From contig NZ_JYIJ01000017.1 in the NCBI RefSeq assembly GCF_001543895.1, positions 682,001 through 746,000 of the forward strand: 64,000 nucleotides of DNA. The letters run 5' to 3'. Under the pieces are notes generated by a model. That model was given only the letters and a program-made list of their open reading frames with translations. It was not told the origin of the DNA and searched no databases. The DNA comes from Carbonactinospora thermoautotrophica. Lineage in GTDB: Bacteria > Actinomycetota > Actinomycetes > Streptomycetales > Carbonactinosporaceae. A program made the translations under genes and the position numbers. Below, piece after piece: positions 44,123 to 52,562 of the stretch; position 1 is the first letter of the stretch, and every line of letters begins with the position of its first letter.

Positions 44123-44163
44123 GCCCCCGGCCCGGCACCCCTGAGGAGCGCCGGGCCGGGGGC
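44123..44163 (+). terminator. Hairpin terminator
   Basis: A perfect 14-bp GC stem (44123-44136 with 44150-44163) with a 13-base loop follows the microprotein gene and precedes GTGTCTTCTC. Confidence 0.78.
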
Positions 44164-44210
44164 GTGTCTTCTCTCCACTTCTTGCCCGTGTCCCGCGACG
44201 GAGGATGACC

Positions 44211-44618
44211 ATGCCGCGCGCACGCACGGCCCTGCACTTCTGCTACGACCCGACCGGCGAACGGTACGGCCTGCCCACCTACCCGTGGCGGATGGCCCCG
44301 GCCGGGCTCGCCACCCGCCGCCAGCTCCTCGCCCTGGAGCTGCGGCCCGGCCAGCGCGAACCGGTCGCTCAGATCCTGTGGCGGCGCGGCCGGCGCCGGG
44401 CGTACCTGTACGAGATCGCGAAGGCCAAGCCCAAGCGCATTCCCACCCTCGCCCAACTCGCAGCCATCGAACGCGCGTTGGCCGCCCGCCGCACCTGCAC
44501 CCGCTGCGGCACCGACGCCGGCTACTGCCTGCCCCGCCGCTGGGACGGCTGCCCGGCCTGCGATCCGGCCGGAACCGTCGGCGCCCCGGCCGGGGCCGCC
44601 GGACATCCCATCCCCTGA
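44211..44618 (+). CDS. RRQRL-motif-type zinc-binding AICE protein
   Basis: The 135-residue protein is of a family common on Streptomyces plasmids. The opening part FCYDPTGERYGLPTYPWRMAP is followed by GLATRRQLLALELRPGQ, the Arg-rich WRRGRRRAYLYEIAKAKPKR, and two Cys pairs (CTRCG and CPACD). The typical RRQRL reads RRQLL here. ATG at 44211 is preferred over the ATG two codons earlier because of GGAGG spacing. The role is unknown; DNA binding is plausible. Confidence 0.8.
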   Translation: MPRARTALHFCYDPTGERYGLPTYPWRMAPAGLATRRQLLALELRPGQREPVAQILWRRGRRRAYLYEIAKAKPKRIPTLAQLAAIERALAARRTCTRCGTDAGYCLPRRWDGCPACDPAGTVGAPAGAAGHPIP

Positions 44619-44644
44619 CCACCGTGTCGAGGAGTGACCAAGGT

Positions 44645-45781
44645 ATGAGCATCGACAGCGACCGGGCCGGCCCGCGCACCCGCCAGCCGGTGCCTGAGTT
44701 TTTGGTGTTGCTCGCCGTGCCGGCGGTGGTGTCGGCCACGGTGGGGTTCGCCGCCTCCTATGTGGCGATGCGCCACTACCTGGACGATTTGGGCTGGCTG
44801 TCCTACCTGGCCCCGGCGGTCATCGAGCTGACCATCGGGTATCTGGCGGTGTCGCTGGTGTACCGGGCCCGCCGGGGCGGGCGCTGGCGCCCGGAACGCC
44901 TGCTGGTGTACGCGGGGATCGCGCTGGCCGCGTACCTGAACTGGGGCGCCTACCCCAACGCCTCGACCTCGACGCGGGCCTGGCACGCGGCGATGCCGCT
45001 GCTGTGGTCGATCGCGATCGAGTGGGGGATCGCGTGGGCGCGGCACCTACTGAAGATGGAACAACCCCCGCCCGAGCACGTCCCGCTCGGGGTGTGGATC
45101 ACCCGGCCGCGGTTCGCCTGGTCGGTGCAGCGGTTCATGTGGCTGACCGGCACCCGCACCTACACCGAGGCGCTGGCCCGGCACCTGGCCCACGCCCTGG
45201 CGGTGGCCGAGCACGCCGGCGCCGGCCCGGCTGAGCTGGCCGCGATCCGGCTGCGCTACGCGGTGGTCCGACCCTCCGCGGCGGCCCTCACCGCCGGCGA
45301 CGGGAACCCCTCCACCACCCACCCGCAACACCCCCAAGAACGCCCCCAGCAACACCCCCGGGAACAGTCCGAGGAACACGCTGGAGAACGGTTCGAGACA
45401 CGGCCGGAGGAGCGGCCGGAGAACACCCCCGAGAACAGCCCCGGGGGACGGTCGGAAAACACCCCTACAGCACGGTCCGGGAACGGTTCCGCGGAACAAC
45501 CGGGCAACACCGTGCACCCCACCGCCCGGAACGCCCGACGCGCGGTCGCAGAGACCGGGACCGGGCGCGGCGCCGGGCTGCCCGACGGTATCGACAGCGG
45601 CCGGGACCTCACTCCTGAGCAGGTGGCCGACCTGATCCGCCAGGGCCGCGCCGGGGTGCCGGACCCGTCGGTGCGGCAGGTGATGCACGCGTTCGCCATC
45701 GCCTACGACAAGGCGGCCCGAGCGCTGGAACTGGCCAAGACGCCTCGCCTGCGCGCGGTGAACGGCCCCACGCCGCGCTGA
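44645..45781 (+). CDS. DUF2637-type membrane protein with tetrapeptide-repeat linker
   Basis: The 378-residue protein has about four transmembrane helices in the first 150 residues (LLAVPAVVSATVGFAASYVA, then YLAPAVIELTIGYLAVSLVY and others), like DUF2637 proteins of conjugative elements. Residues about 222-281 are a low-complexity run of roughly fifteen 4-residue units of the type (R/H/T/S)-P-E-N, encoded by a 12-bp repeat. A short C-terminal helix-rich domain (LTPEQVADLIRQGRAGVPDP) may be a DNA-binding or winged region. It is likely involved in transfer or intramycelial spread. Confidence 0.78.
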   Translation: MSIDSDRAGPRTRQPVPEFLVLLAVPAVVSATVGFAASYVAMRHYLDDLGWLSYLAPAVIELTIGYLAVSLVYRARRGGRWRPERLLVYAGIALAAYLNWGAYPNASTSTRAWHAAMPLLWSIAIEWGIAWARHLLKMEQPPPEHVPLGVWITRPRFAWSVQRFMWLTGTRTYTEALARHLAHALAVAEHAGAGPAELAAIRLRYAVVRPSAAALTAGDGNPSTTHPQHPQERPQQHPREQSEEHAGERFETRPEERPENTPENSPGGRSENTPTARSGNGSAEQPGNTVHPTARNARRAVAETGTGRGAGLPDGIDSGRDLTPEQVADLIRQGRAGVPDPSVRQVMHAFAIAYDKAARALELAKTPRLRAVNGPTPR

Positions 45782-45782
45782 C

Positions 45783-45894
45783 CGTTTCCCGCCGCCGTTG
45801 CTCCCGGTGTTTCCCGGCCGCGTTTCCCGACGCCCGTTTCCGATGCCCGTTCCCGGGCGCCTGTTTCTGATCCCCGTTGCTGATCCCCGTTTCG
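45783..45894. repeat. Iteron-like array: nine CGTTTC-type units at a 13-bp period
   Basis: Units start at 45783, 45796, 45808, 45821, 45835, 45848, 45861, 45875 and 45889, so spacings are 12-14 bases. The core varies among CGTTTC, CGTTGC, TGTTTC and CGTTCC and is usually followed by C/G-rich GATCC- or GACGC-like sequence. The array lies in a 245-base gene-free stretch upstream of the spread/translocase block. It could be the TraB recognition site (clt) or a replication site. Confidence 0.75.
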
Positions 45895-46026
45895 CGGACC
45901 TCGCGCACACCCGGCCAGAAACACGCGCGCCGGGCGTGCGCGGGATCGGCGGGACGGCGCCTGCCGAGGAAAGGGGGGTCGTGCGCGGCCCCCGGGACGC
46001 ATGCGCGCACGGAGGGAGGAAAGCGC

Positions 46027-46497
46027 ATGGAAGTCGGCAAATGGATCGCCCTCGCGTTCCTCGCGGGGGCGGTCCTGGTCGGGTTCAGGACCCGAACCCT
46101 GAAGTGGTACGAGTTCGTCGTCTCCGGCCTGTTCGTGCTGCTGTTGGACGGGCTGGTGTTCGGCGGGCAGATCTCGGACTGGATTGGGCAGCTCGGCGCC
46201 AACGTCAAGGAGACCGCCGGGCACGCCGCGGCCGGGGCGGTGCTCCTGGGTGGCCCGCGGGCGCGCCGGTTCGCCCGCCGGGTGTGGGAGCACCGCCCGG
46301 CGCCGCTCGACTGGGTCGCGGTGGCCGCCGCCACGGTCCTGGCTCATTTCTGGTTGGGCCTGCCGGTGCTGGCCGCGGGCGCGGTGTGCACCGCCGCGCT
46401 GGCCGGCATGGCCCTGCTGGCCGCCCTCCTGGACCGGCCGGCCGGTGAGCCCGACGGGGAGGCGGCGACCGATGAGGCGGTGGGCGATGGCGACTGA
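46027..46497 (+). CDS. Membrane protein, spread (Spd)-like
   Basis: The 156-residue protein has a strong GGAGGGAGGAAA ribosome site. Four hydrophobic segments are visible: WIALAFLAGAVLVGF, FVVSGLFVLLLDGLVF, WVAVAAATVLAHFWLGLPVL and AGAVCTAALAGMALLAALL. A cytoplasmic loop of about 35 residues joins helices two and three. Size and position before the translocase suit Spd proteins that aid plasmid spread in hyphae; sequence does not prove it. It overlaps the next gene by 11 bases. Confidence 0.7.
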   Translation: MEVGKWIALAFLAGAVLVGFRTRTLKWYEFVVSGLFVLLLDGLVFGGQISDWIGQLGANVKETAGHAAAGAVLLGGPRARRFARRVWEHRPAPLDWVAVAAATVLAHFWLGLPVLAAGAVCTAALAGMALLAALLDRPAGEPDGEAATDEAVGDGD

Positions 46498-47428
46498 TCC
46501 GGTCATCGGCGGTGCCCTGCTCGGGGCGATGCTCGCCGCCGGCAGCGCCCAGGGCCGCAAGGTCATGGGCACCGCCGCGAAGCGCACCGCCCGGGCGACC
46601 GGCCGGGCCGCCCGCACCGCCGCCCGGCACACCGGGCGGGGCGTGGCCACGGCGGGCCGGTGGGCCGGGCTGAAGGCCTCCCAGGTGGCCGAACGGCGCT
46701 GGCAGGCCCGTGACATCACCCCCGCGCCGCTGCTGTGGCGCGTCCCCCGCGACCCCGACACCGCCAAGAGCCCGCCCGAGGAGGAAAGGAGTTCCCCCAT
46801 GCCCGCGGAAGCCAAGCCGCCCGGTCGGCTGGTCTGCCCCGAGTGCGGCGAGCCGGTGCAGCAACGCCCGCCGACCTCGCCCACCCCGTGGCGGGCCAAC
46901 GGGCGCCCGGTCCCGGAGTACTCCCACCTGGACGGGGAGCCGCTGTGCCCGGTGATGGGCCAGCACGGCTACGAGCCCGCCCAACCCGTCCCGGCGCCGG
47001 ATCCCGGCGACCGCCTGGCGCAGTCCCCGGCGCCCACCGAGCCTGCGCCGGGCGGCACCAGCCAGGGCTCACCCCTGGCCTCCACCCCAACCACCCACAC
47101 CAGGGCAGAAAGGAGCACCACCACGATGGCACGCCGTTTCTCGATCAACCTGGAGCCGCCCACCACCGACGCGGAGTTCCTGGCCACCTGCGTGGACCTC
47201 GGCGACGCGCTGCGGTCCCTGGCGGAGGAGATCCAGACCTGGGCCGAGGGCCTGTCCGGGCTGGGTCTGCCCAGCTCGGTGCTCACCCCGCTGACCGCGA
47301 TCGCCGAAGGGATCGGCGAGGCCGCCGCCGGCGCCGCGCGGGCGGCGTCCGCGTTCGCCGACGAGTTCGAGGACGCCCGCGAGGTCGCCAGCCGGGGGAT
47401 GAAGATCACCGGCCGCGACGCCGCCTAA
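46487..47428 (+). CDS. Composite AICE protein with three in-frame start sites
   Basis: One open frame of 313 codons holds three segments, each with its own ribosome site and ATG. They are MATDPVIGGALLGAML (46487; basic, Ala/Arg/Thr-rich), MPAEAKPPGRLVCPEC (46799, behind GAAAGGAG; CPECG and further His/Cys) and MARRFSINLEPPTTDAEFLA (47126, behind GAAAGGAG; helical, 100 residues). No stop separates them. Either a fused protein plus two shorter isoforms is made, or mostly the internal starts are used. Function unknown. Confidence 0.65.
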   Translation: MATDPVIGGALLGAMLAAGSAQGRKVMGTAAKRTARATGRAARTAARHTGRGVATAGRWAGLKASQVAERRWQARDITPAPLLWRVPRDPDTAKSPPEEERSSPMPAEAKPPGRLVCPECGEPVQQRPPTSPTPWRANGRPVPEYSHLDGEPLCPVMGQHGYEPAQPVPAPDPGDRLAQSPAPTEPAPGGTSQGSPLASTPTTHTRAERSTTTMARRFSINLEPPTTDAEFLATCVDLGDALRSLAEEIQTWAEGLSGLGLPSSVLTPLTAIAEGIGEAAAGAARAASAFADEFEDAREVASRGMKITGRDAA

Positions 47429-47458
47429 CCCAGCCGTCCAACCAATCCACTCCTCACC

Positions 47459-47494
47459 GCGGGGCCCCCGGGATGCTCACCCCGGGGGCCCCGC
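47459..47494 (+). terminator. Hairpin terminator
   Basis: A perfect 14-bp GC stem (47459-47472 with 47481-47494) with an 8-base loop lies between the composite gene and the translocase gene. Confidence 0.75.
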
Positions 47495-47533
47495 CCGTCC
47501 TGCGCTTTTTGCTGTCTTGGGAGGTAACACGCG

Positions 47534-49702
47534 ATGGCGCGACGGGACACCCGACGCGAACACCGCCTGCCCACAGGCCACCAGCATGAGATCACCGCGG
47601 GCCGGGTGGCCCTGAACGTCGCCAAGGCCTACGGCCGCTGGGTGCGCCGCTCCCCCGACACCCGCGGCCTGGCCACCGCCCTGGTCGCCCTGTACCTGGC
47701 CGGCGGGGTGGCGCACCTGGCCGGCGCGGACCCGCTGCTGCTCGGCGCGCTCGGTGCCCCGGCCGGGCTGGCCGCGTGGGTCGGCACCTACAAGGCCCAC
47801 CGCTCTGCGCGGTACTCCGCCACCGTGGCGGCCACCGCCGCCGGGGTGCCGATCTGGCTCGCGACCGCCGCCCACTACGGGATCACCCACATGCCGGTCC
47901 TGGTCGGCTACACCACCGCCGCCGCCCTGGCCTGGTCCGGCTACACCTGGTCCGACGTGCTCAAGACCCGGCGGGCCTGGAAGACCCAGCAAACCGAGTG
48001 GGACACCCTCGCCACCGCGGCCGGGCTGGACGGCTCCCGGCTGGTCGCAGTCGAGGACACCCGACTCGGACAGCGGTTCCGCATCGACATCCGCGCCACC
48101 GGCCGCACCGCCCGCCAACTCACCCGCGGCGACCTGGCCGAACGCATCGCCGCACACCTGGCCCTGCCCGCCGAACGGGTCCGGGTCACGATCGACCCCA
48201 AACACGCCGGGCAGATCTTCATCCTGGTGCAGACCCGCGACCCATGGGCCGAACCGGTCCCCCACCCCGCCCTGACCGGCGGCGCGGTCGAGCCGGTGGC
48301 CGGCCGGCGCCGATCGATCCTGGACGGGCCGCTCGTCCTCGGCCTGGACCCCGACACCGGGCACGACCTGGAGCTGGTCGTATTCGACCGCGCCGGCGGG
48401 CGGCACACGATGATCGTCGCCGCCACCGGGGGCGGCAAGACCACCCTGTACAACAACGTGGTCGAGCAGGCCACCGCCCGCACCGATGTGCTGGTGTGGG
48501 CGATCGACCTGGGCAAGGGCACCATCCCCACCATCTGGGGTGATGCCCTGGACGCCGGCGCCGGGATCGACGAGTACGACCGAGCGCTGGCGATCCTCAC
48601 CTGGGCCACGATCGTGATCAAGGAACGGTCCCGGGCCACCGGCGGGCGCAACCACACCCCCAGCCCCACCGCGCCGGTGATCCTCATCCTCGTCGACGAG
48701 ATGGACACCCTGCTCGGGCTGGACTCCCCGATCGGGCACAAGGCCAAGCCGCTGGTGGAGGACATCGTCCGCCGCGGCCGGTCCGCCGGGGTGTTGCTCG
48801 CCGCCGCCGGCCAGCGCGGCACCGTGCAACACACCGGCAGCAAGGACCCGCACGCGAACGCGGGTAACAAAATCGTGCTGCGGGTCAACCGGCCCAGCGA
48901 GATGGGCAACGTGATCCCCGACTGGGAGATCCAGGGCATGCCGAACATGGCCACCTACGCCCAGGGCGTGCGCGGCGTGGCGCTGGTGGTCGACGCGGAG
49001 AACAACTGGCGCGCCGGCCGGGTCCGGGACATGTCCGACCTGGACGCCGTCCAAGCCCTCGCCGCCCGCCGCGGCCGGCCCACCGCCACCCTCGAACCCG
49101 ACATCGCCGCCCTGCTGCCCGGCTATCTCGAGCGACACCGCATCCCGGCCACCGTCGGCCACGGCACCGTCGGCCACGGCACTGTCGGGCACGGTGCCCC
49201 CGCGGGCCGGCTCGTCCCGCTGCCCCGCCATGACCACGACGGCGGCGGGAACGACGGCCGGGCCGGCGGCGACGGCGGCCACGGCTGGGGCGTCGACCCG
49301 GGCGACGAACAGGCGATCGACCGCCTCGCCAAGGGTCTGGTCGCCGAGGTCGAGGCCAAGCTCGCCGGCATGCCCACCCCGCCGGACCGGCCGACCTCGC
49401 TCGCGGACCTGGTGGCCGCCAAGGCCGCGTTCGACGCCGCCGAGGACAACGACGCGGACACCAACCGCACGCTCGATGTGCCCGACCACATCGCCCGCCC
49501 GATCCTCACCCTGCTCGCCGAACGCGGAGCCGACGGGGCAAGCCCGGCCGACCTGGTGAAGGCGACCGGCAAGGGCGAGTCCACCGTCCGCCGCTGGCTG
49601 GCGATCATGCGCGACCACGACTTGATCGTGAGCCGGGGCAGCACCCGCGCCACCCGGTACTACCTCCCCGAGCACGACCCCGAGCCTGATCACGGAAAGT
49701 GA
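47534..49702 (+). CDS. FtsK/SpoIIIE-type conjugative DNA translocase (TraB/TraSA-like)
   Basis: The 722-residue protein moves double-stranded DNA between hyphae. The N-terminal 130 residues hold several hydrophobic helices. Walker A (ATGGGKTT) is at about 297-304 and Walker B (VILILVDE) at 382-389. The RecA-like core ends near 520. A low-complexity linker follows with TVGHG three times (about 539-553) and a Gly/Asp-rich run. The C-terminus (about 650-710) is a winged helix (SPADLVKATGKGESTVRRWL), the part that reads clt repeats in TraB proteins. GGAGG precedes the ATG. Confidence 0.92.
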   Translation: MARRDTRREHRLPTGHQHEITAGRVALNVAKAYGRWVRRSPDTRGLATALVALYLAGGVAHLAGADPLLLGALGAPAGLAAWVGTYKAHRSARYSATVAATAAGVPIWLATAAHYGITHMPVLVGYTTAAALAWSGYTWSDVLKTRRAWKTQQTEWDTLATAAGLDGSRLVAVEDTRLGQRFRIDIRATGRTARQLTRGDLAERIAAHLALPAERVRVTIDPKHAGQIFILVQTRDPWAEPVPHPALTGGAVEPVAGRRRSILDGPLVLGLDPDTGHDLELVVFDRAGGRHTMIVAATGGGKTTLYNNVVEQATARTDVLVWAIDLGKGTIPTIWGDALDAGAGIDEYDRALAILTWATIVIKERSRATGGRNHTPSPTAPVILILVDEMDTLLGLDSPIGHKAKPLVEDIVRRGRSAGVLLAAAGQRGTVQHTGSKDPHANAGNKIVLRVNRPSEMGNVIPDWEIQGMPNMATYAQGVRGVALVVDAENNWRAGRVRDMSDLDAVQALAARRGRPTATLEPDIAALLPGYLERHRIPATVGHGTVGHGTVGHGAPAGRLVPLPRHDHDGGGNDGRAGGDGGHGWGVDPGDEQAIDRLAKGLVAEVEAKLAGMPTPPDRPTSLADLVAAKAAFDAAEDNDADTNRTLDVPDHIARPILTLLAERGADGASPADLVKATGKGESTVRRWLAIMRDHDLIVSRGSTRATRYYLPEHDPEPDHGK

Positions 49703-49843
49703 CGAGGAGGCCGGGGATTCCGCTCACCAACTCCGCTCACCGATTCCGCTCAGCGGCTCCATATAGGGGCCATGAACGGGCGGAATGAGCGGAAACCACC
49801 GAGCGAAAACAACAACTACTCACCGTAACAATCCCGTGCGGGC

Positions 49844-49868
49844 GCGGGCCGGTCGACGACCGGCCCGC
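49844..49868 (+). terminator. Hairpin after the translocase gene
   Basis: A near-continuous palindrome GCGGGCCGGTCG/CGACCGGCCCGC (49844-49855 with 49857-49868) precedes the next ribosome site. It may end translocase transcription. Confidence 0.55.
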
Positions 49869-49902
49869 GTGCCGTCGTGCCCGCTTTTCAGGAGGCCCAC
49901 TC

Positions 49903-50160
49903 GTGGACATCGGGACCGTCGTTCAGCTCGCCGCCGCGACCGAGCCCGGCAGCGACGGGGCGTGGCCGGCGCTGGTTCTGGCCGCACTCGGCTACGCGGT
50001 CAGCTACGCCATCTCGATCCGGCTGCATCCGTACCGGCCGTGCCGCCGCTGCGGGGAGTCCGGCAAGCACCGCGGGGCGATCTTCACCCGGTCGTTCCGG
50101 GACTGCCGGCGCTGCGGCGGCACCGGGCGGGAGCTGCGCCTGTTCGCCCGCGAGCGGTGA
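49903..50160 (+). CDS. Small membrane protein with zinc-finger tail
   Basis: The 85-residue protein has a GTG start behind AGGAGG. One hydrophobic helix ([17 protein letters not shown]) is followed by CRRCGESGK and CRRCGGTG, a DnaJ-like CxxCxGxG pair. It fits the set of small zinc proteins in this element. Function unknown. Confidence 0.72.
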   Translation: MDIGTVVQLAAATEPGSDGAWPALVLAALGYAVSYAISIRLHPYRPCRRCGESGKHRGAIFTRSFRDCRRCGGTGRELRLFARER

Positions 50161-50273
50161 CCCGGAGGCCGGCCCGCCGTGTCCGTGTGTGGGCCGGCTC
50201 GCCGCGCAACGCCCCCTATGCCGTCGCCTCACATCCCATTCCCCACCCGACCAGCCCAGGAAGGAGACCGCTC

Positions 50274-50702
50274 GTGTCGATCGGAGACACCACCGTCACC
50301 GTGGTCGGCAACCTGACCAAGGACCCGGAACTGCGATTCACCCAGGACGGCACGGCCGTCACGACGTTCACGGTCGCCTCGACCCCGCGGGTGTTCGACC
50401 GCGCCCAGGTCGAGTGGCGCGACGGGGAGCCGCTGTTCCTGCGCTGCACGGTGTGGCGGCAATACGCCGAACACGTCGCCGAAAGCCTCGCCAAGGGCAT
50501 GCGGGTGATCGTGGTCGGCCGGCTGCGCCAGCGGGTCTGGGAGGCCCCGGACGGGTCGAAGCAGACCAGCTTCGAGGTCGAGGTGGACGAGGTCGGCCCG
50601 GCGCTGCGCTGGGCCACCGCGACCGTGAAGAAGGCCACCCGCACCACCACCGCGGCGCAGCCCGTCCCGGCCGGCGCCGCGGGCGAGGAGCCGCCGTTCT
50701 GA
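50274..50702 (+). CDS. ssb: Single-stranded DNA-binding protein
   Basis: The 142-residue SSB has a GTG start with AAGGAG upstream. The OB fold is clear: [40 protein letters not shown] and [11 protein letters not shown]. The acidic tip EEPPF is the conserved protein-interaction tail. It is shorter than the chromosomal SSB and is likely dedicated to replication or transfer of the element. Confidence 0.95.
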   Translation: MSIGDTTVTVVGNLTKDPELRFTQDGTAVTTFTVASTPRVFDRAQVEWRDGEPLFLRCTVWRQYAEHVAESLAKGMRVIVVGRLRQRVWEAPDGSKQTSFEVEVDEVGPALRWATATVKKATRTTTAAQPVPAGAAGEEPPF

Positions 50703-50721
50703 CCCGAGTTCCCCCGAGAAC

Positions 50722-50756
50722 GCGGAAAGGCCCCCGGCACGCGGGGGCCTTTCCGC
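50722..50756 (+). terminator. Terminator after ssb
   Basis: A perfect 15-bp stem (50722-50736 with 50742-50756) with loop GCACG is followed by TGTT. Confidence 0.88.
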
Positions 50757-50786
50757 TGTTCAGACGCTCTGAGGAAAGGATCTCAC

Positions 50787-52316
50787 GTGGAGGCGCGCGA
50801 CCGCAACGAGGATGCGTACTTCTCCGACGGCACCCCGATCCCCGACAAACCCCCCACCGGCGGCGGGGGGAAGGGGCCGAGCCAGGCGCAGATCCTGATC
50901 CAGATGGCCGAGGAGCAGTACCGGCTGATCCGGGGCAGCGACGGGCGCACCTACGCGGTGCCGAAGCTGGGGCCGAGCATCGCCGTGCCGCTGGCGTCGA
51001 AGAGCGGCAACGGGATGCGCGCGAAGCTCGCCGCGTCGCTGCGGCGCTGCACCGGCAAGGTCGCCTCCGCCTCCGCGCTGGCCGACTGCATCACCGTGCT
51101 GGAGGGCGAGGCCAGCGAGCTGGACCCCGAACCGGTGTTCCTGCGCATGGGCCGGCACGAGAACTCGATCGTGGTGGACATGGGCACCGAGACCGGCCAG
51201 TGCATTCTCATCACCCCGGAGGGGTGGAGCATCGAGGCGACCTCGCCGGTCATCTTCCGCCGCTCGGAGCTGACCCACCCGCTGGTGGAGCCGGTGCGTG
51301 GCGGCAGCTTGGACCCGCTGCGCAAGCTGATCAACCTGACCGAGGACGACTACCGGCTGGCGATCGGCTGGGTGGTGGCCGCCTACTTCACCGACATCCC
51401 GCACCCGATCCTGTTCGTCCAGGGCGAGCAGGGCACCGGCAAATCCAGCCTGGTCCGCGCCCTGCTGGCCCTGGTCGACCCGCAACCGGCCGCGGACCGG
51501 GAGACCCCGGCGGACAAGCGCGAGTGGGCGATCTTCGCCCGCGCCTCCTGGGCGTTCTCCTTCGACAACGTCACCGAGATCCCCGAATGGCTGTCCAACT
51601 CCCTGTGCAAGGGCGTCACCGGGGACGCGGTGTTGCAACGGGTGTTGCACTCCGATGAGGACATCACCGTGTTCTCCTTCCAGCGGGTGATCGCGATGAC
51701 CACGATCGCCATCAAGCACGAGCTGGCCGGCGACCTGGTGGACCGGATGCTGCTGGTCGAGCCGGAAGTGGTCGACGAGCGGATGACCGAGGCTGAGGTC
51801 CGGGCCGCCCGCGCCGCGGCGCTACCGGACGCCCTCGGTGCCGTGTTGGATCTGGTGTCCGGGGTGCTGCGGGAGCTGCCGCACGTGCGGGTGGACGACG
51901 CCCCCCGCATGGCCGACTTCGCCCGCGTGCTCGCCGCACTCGACCGCGTGACCGGCTGGAACACCCTGGCCACCTACCGCGAGAAGGTCACCACCATGGG
52001 CATGGCCCTCATCGAGGGCAACACCCTCGCCCAAGCCCTGTACCGGCTCGCCACCCAGACCAGCCCCGGCGGGCTCGACCCCCGCCCCTGGGAAGGCACC
52101 GCCGCCGAACTGATCATCGCCCTGCGCCAGATCTGCACCGACGCCGGCATGCCCACCACCGCCCTGCCCGACGACGTGCGCGCCGTGGGCCGACGGGTCC
52201 GTGAGATCGCCCCCTCCCTGCGCAAGGTCGGCGTGGACATCCGCACCCGCAAGAGCGGGTCCAAGCGCCTCCTGCGCATCGTCAAACACGACGCGCACCA
52301 CCCCCACCAGCCCTAG
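50787..52316 (+). CDS. P-loop ATPase, probable replicative helicase partner
   Basis: The 509-residue protein has a GTG start behind GAGGAAAGG. Walker A is GEQGTGKSS (213-221). A later SFDNVTEIPEWLSNSL segment and an arginine-containing region follow, as in primase-associated D5-like or AAA+ ATPases of plasmids and phages. The N-terminus is Pro/Gly-rich and flexible. Its position upstream of the primase-polymerase gene and next to an iteron cluster suggests a role in origin unwinding. The exact family was not confirmed. Confidence 0.8.
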   Translation: MEARDRNEDAYFSDGTPIPDKPPTGGGGKGPSQAQILIQMAEEQYRLIRGSDGRTYAVPKLGPSIAVPLASKSGNGMRAKLAASLRRCTGKVASASALADCITVLEGEASELDPEPVFLRMGRHENSIVVDMGTETGQCILITPEGWSIEATSPVIFRRSELTHPLVEPVRGGSLDPLRKLINLTEDDYRLAIGWVVAAYFTDIPHPILFVQGEQGTGKSSLVRALLALVDPQPAADRETPADKREWAIFARASWAFSFDNVTEIPEWLSNSLCKGVTGDAVLQRVLHSDEDITVFSFQRVIAMTTIAIKHELAGDLVDRMLLVEPEVVDERMTEAEVRAARAAALPDALGAVLDLVSGVLRELPHVRVDDAPRMADFARVLAALDRVTGWNTLATYREKVTTMGMALIEGNTLAQALYRLATQTSPGGLDPRPWEGTAAELIIALRQICTDAGMPTTALPDDVRAVGRRVREIAPSLRKVGVDIRTRKSGSKRLLRIVKHDAHHPHQP

Positions 52317-52349
52317 CACTCTCTCTTCCCTTCGAAAGGAAGAGAAGTC

Positions 52350-52562
52350 ATGTCCCTCATGTCCCAACCCCTCGTTGACCTGCGCAAACACAGGGACATA
52401 AGGCGCTATGCCCATGTCCCGTGATGTCCCACCGGGACATGTCGCACACCAGGCCCCACGGCGCCGCGGGGACATGACCGCCTGCCTGATGTCCCCACGG
52501 TGGGACATCGCCATGTCCCACCGTTTCCGCAGGTCACAAGCCAGTTGGGACATGTGGGACAT
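52350..52562. repeat. Cluster of twelve ATGTCCC/GGGACAT heptamers (candidate origin or operator)
   Basis: Exact copies start at 52350, 52359, 52393r, 52414, 52424, 52434r, 52469r, 52489, 52502r, 52513, 52547r and 52556r (r = reverse). Several form palindromes (52424-52440, 52489-52508, 52502-52519). Spacings run 9, 34, 21, 10, 10, 35, 20, 13, 11, 34, 9, nearly mirror-symmetric and often near helical turns. The 422-base stretch 52317-52738 has no convincing gene; a 24-codon frame at 52350 overlaps the repeats. Confidence 0.85.
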
